From NCBI GenBank assembly GCA_035283185.1, contig DATEUJ010000075.1, forward strand, positions 33,674 to 97,673: a stretch of 64,000 nucleotides of DNA. The letters run 5' to 3'. Every line of letters starts with the position of its first letter. Positions within the stretch are counted from its first letter, which is position 1. Source of the DNA: DASSFZ01 sp035283185. GTDB lineage: Bacteria; Chloroflexota; Anaerolineae; Fen-1058. Made by a program: the position numbers and the translations under genes. The notes below the pieces were generated by a model, which was not told where the DNA came from, did not search any database, and saw only the letters and a program-made list of their open reading frames with translations. Of the stretch, positions 43,544-53,536 are shown piece after piece.

Positions 43544-44383
43544 TCAATACGGCGGCGAGCCTATTCCAGAAACCGCAACATTGATCGGCACCGCAAAGCC
43601 GATGCCGATAAAGACATCTTGCTTGGTCGGATTCACGATCCCTGTGACAATGCCGATGACGTGTCCCTGGCGATTAAGCAGCGGGCCGCCCGAATTGCCG
43701 GGGTTCACGGCAGCGTCTATTTGAATCAAGCCTTGCAGTTTTTGATTGCTTTTAGGGGGCTGGAAAGAACGATCGAATCCGGAGATCACGCCCGCGCTCA
43801 TCGAGCTGTAGAGGCCAAACGGATTGCCGACGGCGAACGCCTCGTCGCCGACGCGCATGGCGTTCGGATTTCCCAGCGTCGCGGGCGCGAGCTGCGCCGG
43901 GAGGATGCCCGGGCGCAGGACCGCGATATCATTCTCCGGTTGTTCGACGATGACCTGTGCGCTCGATTGCGTGCCGTCTGCGAACGTTACCTGAATGTCA
44001 TGCGCTGGAGTGACGACGTGCAAGCTCGTGAGAATGTCGCCGAAATCGTCGATGACGACACCGCTGCCTAAGCCATGCTCGCCCTTACCGTTCTCGCCTG
44101 GCGCTTCCGTCTGGATGAGAACGAGCGAGGGCCGTATCACCTGGTACACGCGCGCAGAAAAGGCGGGCGGGGGTGTAGCCGACGCGAGGGCCTGGGCAAC
44201 GGTGTCGTTCACCTCACGCGTAGTCAGTTGGCGTGGACCGGGGACGAGAAGGTTGTAAAGCAGGAGCGCCGCGAGCGCGGCCAGCACGCCGGAAGCGAAC
44301 GGCGCCGCGCTCCTCACACCTGCGCGGAGACGCTGCAGACGGCTTCGCCACAGCTCCGATCGTGAAGCTGACGGTTCGCTCAT
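43544..44383 (-). CDS. HtrA/DegP-like S1C serine protease without PDZ domain
   Basis: This 279-aa protein has a membrane anchor (residues 28-47) and a trypsin-like domain with catalytic triad His122, Asp152 and Ser231 (NPGNSGGP). The reading frame stops nine residues after AVPINVA, so the final helix of the protease domain and any PDZ domain are missing; relatives usually continue. The repeat cluster begins 36 bp after the stop, which suggests truncation by insertion. The start at 44383 is preferred over an ATG at 44668 whose extension reads through another repeat. Confidence 0.85.
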   Translation of the reverse strand: MSEPSASRSELWRSRLQRLRAGVRSAAPFASGVLAALAALLLYNLLVPGPRQLTTREVNDTVAQALASATPPPAFSARVYQVIRPSLVLIQTEAPGENGKGEHGLGSGVVIDDFGDILTSLHVVTPAHDIQVTFADGTQSSAQVIVEQPENDIAVLRPGILPAQLAPATLGNPNAMRVGDEAFAVGNPFGLYSSMSAGVISGFDRSFQPPKSNQKLQGLIQIDAAVNPGNSGGPLLNRQGHVIGIVTGIVNPTKQDVFIGIGFAVPINVAVSGIGSPPY

Positions 44384-44477
44384 TCTCTTTTCCACCGATG
44401 CGAAAAAGCGAGCTGCCTCCAGTTTGGAGCCGCTATTCCGCAGGCCACCAGAAGTACCTTTGCTGGTAACTGCTCCG

Positions 44478-44556
44478 CCGTCATGCCCGAATGCTTTTGT
44501 CGGGCATCCAGGCCGGCCGGTTACTGGATTCCCGCCTAAAGCGTGCGGGAATGACA
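44478..44556. repeat. Third copy of the GTCATTCCCGC-type dispersed repeat
   Basis: CGTCATGCCCGAATGC...GTCGGGCATCCAG and GGATTCCCGCCTAAAGC...GCGGGAATGAC match the two ends of the 196-bp repeats but lack their middle part. It lies in the non-coding stretch 44384-44840, in which nothing else but a weak promoter candidate (TATAAT on the minus strand, 44616-44621) is visible. Confidence 0.8.
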
Positions 44557-44840
44557 CCGCACGGTGCGAGCGCAACGGCTGAGCAGTTACCTTTGCTGAG
44601 TCAATATAACAGACAATTATAGAACTTTTCTGAGATAATGCTGAGAGAATCCTGAGAAACGAGTCCAAACGACATTATCGGCGAGCCGGTTGCACCCGGC
44701 CATGTGCACCATCACCTGATTAGATGAGGCTTGCTCATAAATCGGGCGGCCGCGGCCGCGTTTCAGCAGTTAACCAACGGCGCCAGTGCTCTGGCTTGAT
44801 GAAGTTGCAGGGTTGGGGTACGGATGTCCTTCTGGACGAG

Positions 44841-44879
44841 AAAACGGCGAGCCCCGATTGGGAAGAGTCGGGGCTCGCC
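44841..44879 (-). terminator. Rho-independent terminator after the 1714-aa subtilase gene
   Basis: GGCGAGCCCCGA (44846-44857) pairs perfectly with 44868-44879, and on the minus strand the hairpin is followed by GTTTTC. It begins 18 bp after the stop codon. Confidence 0.85.
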
Positions 44880-44896
44880 ACCAGGAGCACATTCGA

Positions 44897-47800
44897 TCAG
44901 TTGGGGACCGACAGCCGTGGGCTGACCTCCACGGTGTTGGACTGCACGCCGCCGGAAGTGGCGATGTATTCCGCCACCTGGCTCAGATTCAGCGTGCTGA
45001 ACACAGCCGTGCCGGTCAGGTCGGTGACGGCGGTAAGTGTCGTCATGCTGCCGTCGCCTGCCGTGCGGGTCAGCATCACCGTCGCGTTGGCGAGCACATC
45101 TTGATTCTGGTCGTAGACCGTCACGGTGAATAACTGCACCTGTCCGGCCAACCCCTCGCTGAGCAGCACCGGGTCGAGGATCATCGTCGACGCACTTGGC
45201 TCAGATGGATCGTCACCGTCTGCCGCGCGTTGTACGTCGATATTGCCGCCGTCGATGGCGTCGTCAGACGTCTGCGAACCGGTACTGTAGGTGCAGTCGC
45301 TTATGCATTCCAGGTAGAACAGGTCGGGCGTGCTACTCGAATTGCTGTTGCCCGGCTCGCCGTTGTCCTGAACGCAGACGCGGAATGTGGCGGCGCTGCC
45401 GTTGTATGTGCCGCTGCCCTGGAACTCCAGCGAGTTCGCTTGGTCGGGCACTGAACCGCAGCCTGTTCCCACATCGCCGATGGATGTGACGTCTGTGATG
45501 TGAATCTTGACCCCGGCAGCCTTGTCGTTGAGCTGCAGGTCACCTGTGAGGCCATCGGCAGTCTCCTCGACGTTGAAGCCGAAGTTGATCTTCTTGCCTT
45601 CGTTGGTCTGCAGCCAGCCGCCGCCGGTGGTCTTGTTCGCACCAGGCGGAGGTGTCGTCTCGCCGATACTGCACATGCCTGTGCCGGCGGCGATGTCCGC
45701 CTCAGTCGCCGGACCCGTCCGCGTCGGCGGGGCTTCCAGATTGGTCGCCCGCGCAGAGGGTGGCGGCACCGGGCCGGTCAGCGGGAGTTCTTCGCTCGGG
45801 CCACCGCTGTCGCCAAGCGGAATGCCGAAGCCAGACGGCGTCAGATCGCTGTTGTAGTAAATCGTCAGTCCGGGACCTGAGTCGATGAAAGTCGCATCCA
45901 TCTGAATGAGCATTTGCGCCGTTACCGCGCCGTTCACCGGGATCGTGCCAACGACCTCGATAGGAATCGGGCTGGTTGGAGGAACAACGATCGTGCCACT
46001 GCCGATGATCTTGTCAGGCTGGACCGGATCTCCTAAGAGATCGGGATCAGCGAAGACATTGACCTCGATGATCTCTCCAAACGCCGCCGCGACGGGGTTT
46101 TCACTACTGACGTGGAGCCGGAATTCCACATCCCCGCTGATCGTGCCACTGAAGTTGCCGACCCAGAAGGCGGCCAGCGGGTTGGCCACGAAGCTCATGT
46201 TGGCCACACCGGTCATCTGCTGGCTTGTGGGTGTATCACCAAAAGCCGGCGGAGTCTGATTAAAGGTGGCATCATACGGAGGTCCGGCCGCTTTCATCGC
46301 CTGGTCAGTGGGCAGGCCGTGGTAGAACCAGTCGTCCGTGGGTACCGGCTCGGTGCCGGGCACAAAGAAAGCATAACCTTCGCCACTGTTGGTGTCCGTG
46401 GTCGTAGCCCCGTTGCAAGCCTCCGAGCGGACGACGAACTCGTAGTCCCTACTCGAATCGAGGCCGAAGACCTGCACGTGGTGCACGCGCGTGAGCGCGG
46501 GGCTGCCGACCTGGATCCAGTCGCTCGTGCCCTGCTCGCGGAAGAGGACCAGCGAGTTCGCGGCTACATCGGTCTCCCAGGAGACAGTTACCGAATTACC
46601 CACTAGCCCGTCACCGTGCAACCCCTCGTAGAAGATGCCCACGTTGGAGATCGACGGGGCTGGCGTGTTCGGGTCACAGGCTGCGCCGATCGGGTTGGCG
46701 TTGCCAGTGAAGAGGACCAGTCGCGGCCTCAGTTGCGGGCCATTGGAGCGCCGGTTGAAGCCGAAATCCATGGCGAACAGGCCCGTACCCGCAACCGGGG
46801 CTGACTCATAGCGGAAGGCGGCCCGCCGCTCGCCGGTCAGAGGATCCACCGCGCTCAGGGTGTTGCGCAGCATCTGGAGATCGGCGCAATTAAAGGTAAA
46901 GGCATAGCCAAACCTTGCGCCGCGCAGGTGGGCCGTTTCCGGATAAACCCTGGCGTCGGCAGCCGCATTGTGGATCTGCTCATAGGTCTGTGTGCCCCAC
47001 AGAAGCTCTTGCGACTCTTCTAACAGGTCAACGCTGAGGATCGGGTCCTGGGTGTAGCGGATCATCCAGTCGTGGGTGCTGACCATTTCCACGTACGCGC
47101 CGGTGATTTGATTGGGATCCAGGGCGTTTTCGGGGACGCGGAACATGAACGCTCCCAATATTCCGTTGCCGCCGTTCGTCCCGGCATAGAGCTGCGTGCC
47201 GGTCCGCCAGCCACCGGTACTGCCCTCAGTGAGCTGTCCAATGTCGGGCGCGTCGGGCTGGAAGACCGTGGCCGGGCTGGTATGGGCGGTCGAGATCTGC
47301 GTTGTATTGCCGCCCAGGTCCTCGGCGGTTAGCTCCACCGTGTATGACTGCCCAGGCTCCAGGCCGGTCAGCAGGATCTCGTGGCGTGTGCCGACCACGG
47401 GCCGGTTAGCATAGTCGGCCGACGTCTCCACCGGCCCGGTGTTCAGGCCGTGGAATCCATCTGTGCCCACGTTGTAAGAATCGATGTAGGTCACGCCGGC
47501 GACGATGGCTTGGGCCGTGGTCGGTTCGCTGGTGGTGAAGGTGACCCGGGCGGTGTCGGCGCTGAAGGGTTTGACGGCTACGCCGTCGATCTGCGGCACG
47601 CCGGGCGCGTCTACCTGCAGGCCGGGGCCGGGAGTGAATGTCTGGCCCACGGGGGCGATGCGGCCACTGGCAGCCAGCGCGAAGCCCTGTCGGCCCGTCA
47701 TGATCTTGGTGCCGAGGACGCGAATGGTCCAGGCGCCTGCCATCGGACTGGCGATGCGCACCCGCTCCACCGGATTGGCGACGTCTTTCGGGAGAGCGCC

Positions 47801-50041
47801 GGGCAGTGTCTCAGCCACGTTCACCGAGGGAACGGCGCGGCTGTTCATGTTGTTGCCGGCGTAGACCGCGCCGTCCGGGGCGACGACCTCCAGGTCGAGG
47901 TTGTTGACCAGTGCTGGCGTGCCTTGAGCCAACAAGTTTGGAGCGTCGGTCCAGGCAAGCGTCACATCGAACGGGGCGCCCGGCTGAACGTTGAGCATGT
48001 ATGTGCGTACATGCTGCGCATTCGACGCCGGGAAGGCGTCGGCATGCGAGCGCCACACATCGCGGTACCAGTTGTTGGCCGGGTCGTCGGTGAAATACAG
48101 CGAGTTGCTGAGATTCACCCGGCCGAAACCCTGCCCGGCCGAGGGCCACTGGCCATCCAGGGCGCGCAGGTTGCCGTCGTCGCCGGTGTAGAAGCCGCGC
48201 ATGCGCTCTGCGCCGTTGATGAGCGCTGCCTTCACCAGGGCTGCGCTGGGGTTATGCGAGCGGCTCGGGTCGGGCGCGCCGCCGGCAAAGCCGGAGCCTG
48301 AAGCCGGGCCGTAGCCGTCGTAAAAGTACTGTCGCACCAGCGTGGACAGCCCGGTCAGGATCGGCCCCGACATCGAAGTGCCCTGAGCGACGTGATAGCC
48401 GTCCACCGTGCCGCCTTTGACGGAGACGATGACCTGACCGGGGGTAGCCAGGTCGGGGCCGATACGGCCGTCCCCGGTGGGGCCATGGGAGGAGAAGGAA
48501 GCCATGCTGTCGATGGAGACCATCGGTTGCCGGCCGTTGGCCATGGCGCCGCTGGACAGGTTGCTCTTCGCGAGCGACGGGCTGATGATCGTGAACGATC
48601 CGGGGCCACCGTTCCCGGCCGACGCGACAATGAGCATATCCTCGTGGTCCCAGACGAACCGGTCCACGGCCGAGGCATTGCCCGTGTCCACCACCTGGAC
48701 GATCAGCCCCCACGAGTTGTTGTGGGTTCGGGCGTCCTCGAGGGCGATGTAATTGGCGTAGTCAGCCTGGTTACCGGTCGGCGGGCTGGTGGTGGGGACG
48801 CTGGCCGGGTTGCGCGGCCGGTAAGCCTGGCGAAAGAGATGGTATATGTCGGTAGGGATCGCCAGCCCGCCGGTACCCGTGCCGATATTTTGGTGAACAT
48901 GCTTGGCGCCCGGGGCGATGCCGTCGTGGCCGTCCCATACGCCGTTGTTCCCCTGGTCACCGGTGACCGAGCCGCCAGTGTGCGAGCCGTGTGAGGAGGG
49001 GTCAAACATGTTCGGCCCAGTGCCAGCGAGGTCAAAGTAGGCGACCATCTTGCGATGGGCGGTGCCATGGTTGACGATGTTGGTCAGGTTGGCCACGCCG
49101 GTGCCGGGCTGAAGCTGGGTGTAGATCGCCTCTTTGCAGTTAGAGCCATCGGGGTCACAGTCGCGGAAAGCGATGTGCGCCCGGCCGTTGAGGTCGTAGG
49201 TGTAGTTGACCCCCGTGTCGGCGACCGCGGCTGTCTGCCCAGCGCCGGTGAGGCGGCCAGGGGCGGTGGTTGCGTACACGTCGCGTATGCCGGTATCGGT
49301 CACCCAGCGGGCCTCGCCGTTGAGGAGCACGACTTCGGGCTTTGAACCGATCCACTCCACGGCCGAGATAGAGGCGATGGCAGGCGCCTGGGCCGCGGTG
49401 GCCTCCACGTCAATGACATAAACCGCATCTTCAATGACCTTTACCCCGGTCATGGTCGCCAGAGCCTGACCGACGGTCTCTGGATTGGGTTCGGCGCGGA
49501 AGACCCACACGCGAAGCGTCTGAGTGCCGGCCAGGTCAAGGAGTCCGGGCTTGCCGTCGATCGCGATGGGAACGCGCCAGGCAGGCTGGTAATAGCCTAC
49601 CCAGCGCACAGCGGGATCGGCGCGAATGGCGCGGGCCTGTTCCGGAGTTGCCCGCGCCATGTAAGTGTCATCGGGCACGGTGCCGGCCACCAGGCCACCT
49701 GTGGCTTCGATGGCGGCCCAGGCATCGGCATAGCGTTGGCCGTTGACTTGAACCAGCCAGTACTGCGGCTGGCCCGCCGGCAGAGTTTCTTCGACGATAT
49801 GGGCAATGGCCGCCCCTGCAGGCAGCGGGTCAGCCAACGGGTCAAAAGCGCCCGCCAGCAGCCGGATGAGGTTGTCCCCTTCTGCCGCGAAGTTGGGCAG
49901 CATCGCGCCGGTGGAGGGGGCAAAGTCCACCTCCATCGCCGAAGTCGTGATCGCCACCGTTGCCGAAGCCGGCGAGAGCGGCAGCGCAGCTCCCAACAGT
50001 GCGATGGCGACGAGCATTGAAATCAGGTTTCTTGGTTTCAT
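44897..50041 (-). CDS. Giant secreted subtilase (S8) with post-COAP-1-like and Ig-like domains
   Basis: This 1714-aa protein has a signal peptide (about 1-27), a propeptide-like region, and an S8 catalytic domain with Asp275, His351 and Ser556 (GTSMSG). A P-domain/fibronectin-type region follows (about 800-1000), then further strand-rich modules. Near 1515-1630 is a post-COAP-1-like domain (TTGGGWLQTNEGKKINFGFN, VCVQDNGEPGNSNS), and the end is an Ig-like (Big_1-type) domain. No LPXTG motif or membrane anchor is seen, so it is released or bound non-covalently. It shares its C-terminal domain type with the propeller protein at 51612. Confidence 0.92.
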   Translation of the reverse strand: MKPRNLISMLVAIALLGAALPLSPASATVAITTSAMEVDFAPSTGAMLPNFAAEGDNLIRLLAGAFDPLADPLPAGAAIAHIVEETLPAGQPQYWLVQVNGQRYADAWAAIEATGGLVAGTVPDDTYMARATPEQARAIRADPAVRWVGYYQPAWRVPIAIDGKPGLLDLAGTQTLRVWVFRAEPNPETVGQALATMTGVKVIEDAVYVIDVEATAAQAPAIASISAVEWIGSKPEVVLLNGEARWVTDTGIRDVYATTAPGRLTGAGQTAAVADTGVNYTYDLNGRAHIAFRDCDPDGSNCKEAIYTQLQPGTGVANLTNIVNHGTAHRKMVAYFDLAGTGPNMFDPSSHGSHTGGSVTGDQGNNGVWDGHDGIAPGAKHVHQNIGTGTGGLAIPTDIYHLFRQAYRPRNPASVPTTSPPTGNQADYANYIALEDARTHNNSWGLIVQVVDTGNASAVDRFVWDHEDMLIVASAGNGGPGSFTIISPSLAKSNLSSGAMANGRQPMVSIDSMASFSSHGPTGDGRIGPDLATPGQVIVSVKGGTVDGYHVAQGTSMSGPILTGLSTLVRQYFYDGYGPASGSGFAGGAPDPSRSHNPSAALVKAALINGAERMRGFYTGDDGNLRALDGQWPSAGQGFGRVNLSNSLYFTDDPANNWYRDVWRSHADAFPASNAQHVRTYMLNVQPGAPFDVTLAWTDAPNLLAQGTPALVNNLDLEVVAPDGAVYAGNNMNSRAVPSVNVAETLPGALPKDVANPVERVRIASPMAGAWTIRVLGTKIMTGRQGFALAASGRIAPVGQTFTPGPGLQVDAPGVPQIDGVAVKPFSADTARVTFTTSEPTTAQAIVAGVTYIDSYNVGTDGFHGLNTGPVETSADYANRPVVGTRHEILLTGLEPGQSYTVELTAEDLGGNTTQISTAHTSPATVFQPDAPDIGQLTEGSTGGWRTGTQLYAGTNGGNGILGAFMFRVPENALDPNQITGAYVEMVSTHDWMIRYTQDPILSVDLLEESQELLWGTQTYEQIHNAAADARVYPETAHLRGARFGYAFTFNCADLQMLRNTLSAVDPLTGERRAAFRYESAPVAGTGLFAMDFGFNRRSNGPQLRPRLVLFTGNANPIGAACDPNTPAPSISNVGIFYEGLHGDGLVGNSVTVSWETDVAANSLVLFREQGTSDWIQVGSPALTRVHHVQVFGLDSSRDYEFVVRSEACNGATTTDTNSGEGYAFFVPGTEPVPTDDWFYHGLPTDQAMKAAGPPYDATFNQTPPAFGDTPTSQQMTGVANMSFVANPLAAFWVGNFSGTISGDVEFRLHVSSENPVAAAFGEIIEVNVFADPDLLGDPVQPDKIIGSGTIVVPPTSPIPIEVVGTIPVNGAVTAQMLIQMDATFIDSGPGLTIYYNSDLTPSGFGIPLGDSGGPSEELPLTGPVPPPSARATNLEAPPTRTGPATEADIAAGTGMCSIGETTPPPGANKTTGGGWLQTNEGKKINFGFNVEETADGLTGDLQLNDKAAGVKIHITDVTSIGDVGTGCGSVPDQANSLEFQGSGTYNGSAATFRVCVQDNGEPGNSNSSSTPDLFYLECISDCTYSTGSQTSDDAIDGGNIDVQRAADGDDPSEPSASTMILDPVLLSEGLAGQVQLFTVTVYDQNQDVLANATVMLTRTAGDGSMTTLTAVTDLTGTAVFSTLNLSQVAEYIATSGGVQSNTVEVSPRLSVPN

Positions 50042-50065
50042 CGTGTATTCCTCCGTGAGTCGTTC

Positions 50066-50098
50066 AGACCGGCCAGGTCTATGAGACCTGGCAGGTCT
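50066..50098. repeat. AGACCTG-type palindromic repeat between subtilase genes
   Basis: AGACCGGCCAGGTCT, ATG, AGACCTGGCAGGTCT is a near-perfect hairpin of the same family as 17411-17443. It is the only feature in the 66-bp gap. Confidence 0.75.
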
Positions 50099-50107
50099 GT
50101 AATCGAG

Positions 50108-51589
50108 CTACTCCGCGTACTCCGGGCACAGCGGATTCGCTTGAAGCAAGTCAGACGTGTCGTGCTGCACCGCGCGCAACGCGTCGACGCGACCATGGCC
50201 GAAGCATATATCGTAGCCTTCGAGCCCGAGGTCGATTGCCGTCGACTGCAAATACCCCTCCACCTGGGTCGGCGACATCTCTACGTCTCCATCTGAGCCG
50301 AGCACCCCGAACTGGCTCACGACGAGCGCCGCGACGCCTGCCGCGTGTGGTGAGGCCATCGACGTGCCCTGGATGCAGCCATACGCATTGGCGGGGAACG
50401 TGGACAACACGGTCGACATGCAGTCGCCAGTCGTTCCGTTTCCACCGGGGGCGGCCATGTCGGTCGCTCCGGTGCCGTAGTTAGAGTAACTGGCCTTCTG
50501 ACTCTGTGCCCCCAGCGCCATCGTGCCAACCACGCCGGATGTCTCCGCTGGCACCACGTCGCAGTTGTTCCCACTTGGCGCGTGCGCCAGGTCGGTATCG
50601 GAGTTACCCAGCGCGGCGACTGGAGTCACACCCTGACTGCGCGCGTATTGAATGGCGCGCTCGACCGATCGGCGAAAGGCCCGCTGCGTCGCGTCCTCCA
50701 TGCACTTGAACTCGGTCGATGCCATGAACTCGTCGTCGTCGACGAAGAAGCTCATGTTGATCACGTCGAGCTTCGCGTCGCCCGCGTACGTGATGCCACC
50801 GACGACTGAGCCGGCGTAGCAGAAGCCCGCTGTGTCGCAGACCTTGACCGGCACGAGCGTGACGTTCGGGGCGACGCCGACGACGCCTAGCCCGTTCGCC
50901 TGGGCGGCCACGATCCCGGCCACGTGTGTGCCGTGGAAGCCATTGTCGATGCAGGGCCCGGGGTTGCCGATGCCGGGGCCAAGCGGAATGAAGTCCCTGC
51001 CCCGCGCGCAGTCCACGTTCGTGGCGCCACCAGCGACGCCATCGTCGTCGAAGTCGAGATGCGCGCCGTCGATTCCGGTGTCGAGAATGCCGACGTCGAC
51101 GGCCCGCCAGCCGGCCTGGATGGCGTGGGCCTCGGGTGCACGGATCTGCATCATGCTCCACTGCTGCGACTCAAGCGGGTCTTCCGTTTGCTCAGGGCCG
51201 CCACCGCCCGCGTCGACGTTGACCGGCGCGCCGCTCGCCACAGCTTCGTCGTAGGTCGGCACGGCCTTCCAGCCGAAGTCCTGGCCGACCTCCTCGACGA
51301 GCACCGAGCCGCGCAGAACGGCGGCGAAGAGGGGATTCGCGGACTCGACCACCAACACGCCGATTTGCGCGGACAGATCGGCGATGATCGTGCCCCCGGC
51401 CGACGCGACGAGCGACAGGATCGCTTCGTGGCTCACCGTCAGATCGAAGGCGCCGTCGGCAGCCTGCTGGCCGGCAAACACCACAACGTAACCGTGAGTC
51501 CCGCTCGCTCTGGCGCTGCCGATTGAGAACGGGACAGCGCCCGAAGCCAGAGCCAGGACGAGTGTAATGACCAGAATGTGCCTGCGCAT
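50108..51589 (-). CDS. Secreted subtilisin-like serine protease (S8)
   Basis: This 493-aa protein has a signal peptide (about 1-29, ARA-type end), an inhibitor-I9-like propeptide, and the catalytic triad Asp170 (GILDTGID), His219 (HGTHVAG) and Ser410 (GTSMASPHAAG). Cysteines in the catalytic part suggest disulfides outside the cell. It has no extra C-terminal domains, unlike its large neighbour. Its stop is 66 bp from that neighbour's start and the propeller gene ends 22 bp upstream, so all may be one transcription unit. Confidence 0.93.
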   Translation of the reverse strand: MRRHILVITLVLALASGAVPFSIGSARASGTHGYVVVFAGQQAADGAFDLTVSHEAILSLVASAGGTIIADLSAQIGVLVVESANPLFAAVLRGSVLVEEVGQDFGWKAVPTYDEAVASGAPVNVDAGGGGPEQTEDPLESQQWSMMQIRAPEAHAIQAGWRAVDVGILDTGIDGAHLDFDDDGVAGGATNVDCARGRDFIPLGPGIGNPGPCIDNGFHGTHVAGIVAAQANGLGVVGVAPNVTLVPVKVCDTAGFCYAGSVVGGITYAGDAKLDVINMSFFVDDDEFMASTEFKCMEDATQRAFRRSVERAIQYARSQGVTPVAALGNSDTDLAHAPSGNNCDVVPAETSGVVGTMALGAQSQKASYSNYGTGATDMAAPGGNGTTGDCMSTVLSTFPANAYGCIQGTSMASPHAAGVAALVVSQFGVLGSDGDVEMSPTQVEGYLQSTAIDLGLEGYDICFGHGRVDALRAVQHDTSDLLQANPLCPEYAE

Positions 51590-51611
51590 GAATCAGCCTC
51601 CTGTTTGGTTG

Positions 51612-53534
51612 CTATAGCAGTCCACTGCGGACTTGAATGTTACCGCCGCCGAGTACACCTGCCGCGGCGTACCCATCGCCCAGGACGAGGCGGAAGGTAT
51701 CGGCATTGCCCGGCTCGCCGTTGTCCACAATTTCCACGAAGAACGTCACCCCCGGCACACCGTTCACCGTGGCTCGCCCCGTAAACGTCGCGATATTCCC
51801 CACGGCGTGGAAGGAGTCGATCGAGGTGGACTGGACCCTCTTCCCGGAGCCGTGGTCGACGAAAGTGAGCTGGCCGGAGGGGGCCACCTGGCCGGTCACG
51901 TACTCGGCCTCGAACCCAAAGGTCGCCTTCCCGCCGGGGGCCGTCCCCCGGAGGATCGTCATCTCGGCCTCGGAGCCATCCAGGCGCCCTCCGCCGCTCG
52001 CCTCGCCCGGCGCGTTCGTCGGGAGGATCAGACATCCAAGATCCTCGCACTCGGTGAAGCTGTAGACGTCGAAGCCCCGGGACATGTCCCCGGCGTAGAT
52101 GAAGCCCTTGTACTCCTTGGCCGACCATGCCTCCGCGCCGGGCATCACGTTCCAGCCAAGGGTGTTGCCCCAGTCGGTGAACGTGTCCTCGGCGATGCCA
52201 TCCGCCGGGTTCGGCGGCGAGGAGAAGTCGACCCACCACACGCCGGCCCCGTAGTGCGCAGTGACAAGCTGGCGCGCCGGGAGCCGGGAGACCCCGTCGA
52301 AGCCGGCAGCTGTCTCGCCGGGGCCGGTGGTGCCGTTGCCCCCGTTGCGGAAGACGTGGATCGTGCACGCGCGCTCCGTCCGCCCCATCCCCTGTAGGAT
52401 CGGGTCGAGCGGGTCCAGGGCCAGCAGCGGGTTCGGGTAGAACCAGGTCCCCAGCCGGATCGGGTTCGAGGCGCTTGCCACCCCTGTCCCAGGCATCCCG
52501 TCGATCGGAGCCAGCGCCCAGAAGTGGGCGCCGCCGATGATGCCCTGGGCGTTGGTGTTGCAAGCCGTTTGGTTCAGGCCGCCGCCGCGCTCGTCGGTGA
52601 AGACCAAGATCTTCCTATCGGAGCTGGTGTCTGCCTGGTGGGCGGTCGTCAGGTTGTACCGGTTCCCCGAGCCGCCTGGGAAGGTGTTCTGGGAGATGAA
52701 GGCGATCCGGGGTGGCTGCTGGGCCGGAAGCTGGTTGAGGACGTTCGACACGTCGACGATGTAGGTTCCAGTCCCCGGGCTGGCCACGTACATCGTGCTC
52801 CCATCTTGGGAGAACGAGACGTCGTGGGCTGAGCCGCCCGTCGTCGAGGTGATCTTGCCCTTGAACACGGGGGCAGGCCCGCGAAGGTCCACCACCTCAA
52901 TCCCGCTCGACGAGGTGTTCACCGCCAGCCATTGGCCGCTCGGGTGGAGGGTCGCGGTGTGTGCCCCGCCGGAGACGGCGTTCAGGTAGCAGTCCTGGAG
53001 GTGCGTGGTGAACCGACCCAGCACAGGATCGTACTCGAGGCGAACGATGTCGACGCCACCCCGGGTGGCCGAGAGGTTGGGATCCTTCGTGCGCAGGCAC
53101 GTCGAGGCATGGACCGTGCGCCCGGAGATAGGGTCGAAGGCGATGACCAGGCTGTCGCCCCGCACCTGGACGTCGCCTTGCCAGCCTGGGTCCAGGTAGG
53201 CCCCCGCCTGGAACGGGTGGGCGGGATCCGTGATGTCGAAGATGCGGGTTCCGGCTCCCATCGTGCCGACGAAGGCGTAGTCGTGGAAGCCGTCGTTCGC
53301 CACGCGCGACTGAAACTCGACGTCGGTGCCGACGAAGCCGCATACATTCGCCAGGTGCGCGATGTTCTTGGCCGAGCGCGGCACGCTACCCGGCGTGCTC
53401 AGAAACTCGCATGCCAGCGGCACGTTGTGCGCCGGGTCGAGCGGGTCCTCGTCCTGGGCGACCGCACCGATCGCCCATCCGCCCGCAGCGAGGATCACCG
53501 CACAGATGACAATTGCGAGTTGCTTCCAATTCAT
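51612..53534 (-). CDS. Secreted beta-propeller (LVIVD-like) protein with post-COAP-1-like C-terminus
   Basis: This 640-aa protein starts at 53534, where GGAGG lies seven nt upstream; the upstream ATG at 53540 overlaps the M14 stop but is too close to that site. A signal peptide is followed by repeated strand units of LVIVD type (YAFVGTMGAGTRIFDITDP, MYVASPGTGTYIVDV). The C-terminal 130 residues (about 505-640) form a post-COAP-1-like domain with FVEIVDNGEPGNADTFRLVL and GGGNIQVR. No catalytic motif is seen. It may be a binding or structural partner of the secreted peptidases. Confidence 0.8.
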   Translation of the reverse strand: MNWKQLAIVICAVILAAGGWAIGAVAQDEDPLDPAHNVPLACEFLSTPGSVPRSAKNIAHLANVCGFVGTDVEFQSRVANDGFHDYAFVGTMGAGTRIFDITDPAHPFQAGAYLDPGWQGDVQVRGDSLVIAFDPISGRTVHASTCLRTKDPNLSATRGGVDIVRLEYDPVLGRFTTHLQDCYLNAVSGGAHTATLHPSGQWLAVNTSSSGIEVVDLRGPAPVFKGKITSTTGGSAHDVSFSQDGSTMYVASPGTGTYIVDVSNVLNQLPAQQPPRIAFISQNTFPGGSGNRYNLTTAHQADTSSDRKILVFTDERGGGLNQTACNTNAQGIIGGAHFWALAPIDGMPGTGVASASNPIRLGTWFYPNPLLALDPLDPILQGMGRTERACTIHVFRNGGNGTTGPGETAAGFDGVSRLPARQLVTAHYGAGVWWVDFSSPPNPADGIAEDTFTDWGNTLGWNVMPGAEAWSAKEYKGFIYAGDMSRGFDVYSFTECEDLGCLILPTNAPGEASGGGRLDGSEAEMTILRGTAPGGKATFGFEAEYVTGQVAPSGQLTFVDHGSGKRVQSTSIDSFHAVGNIATFTGRATVNGVPGVTFFVEIVDNGEPGNADTFRLVLGDGYAAAGVLGGGNIQVRSGLL

Positions 53535-53536
53535 GG

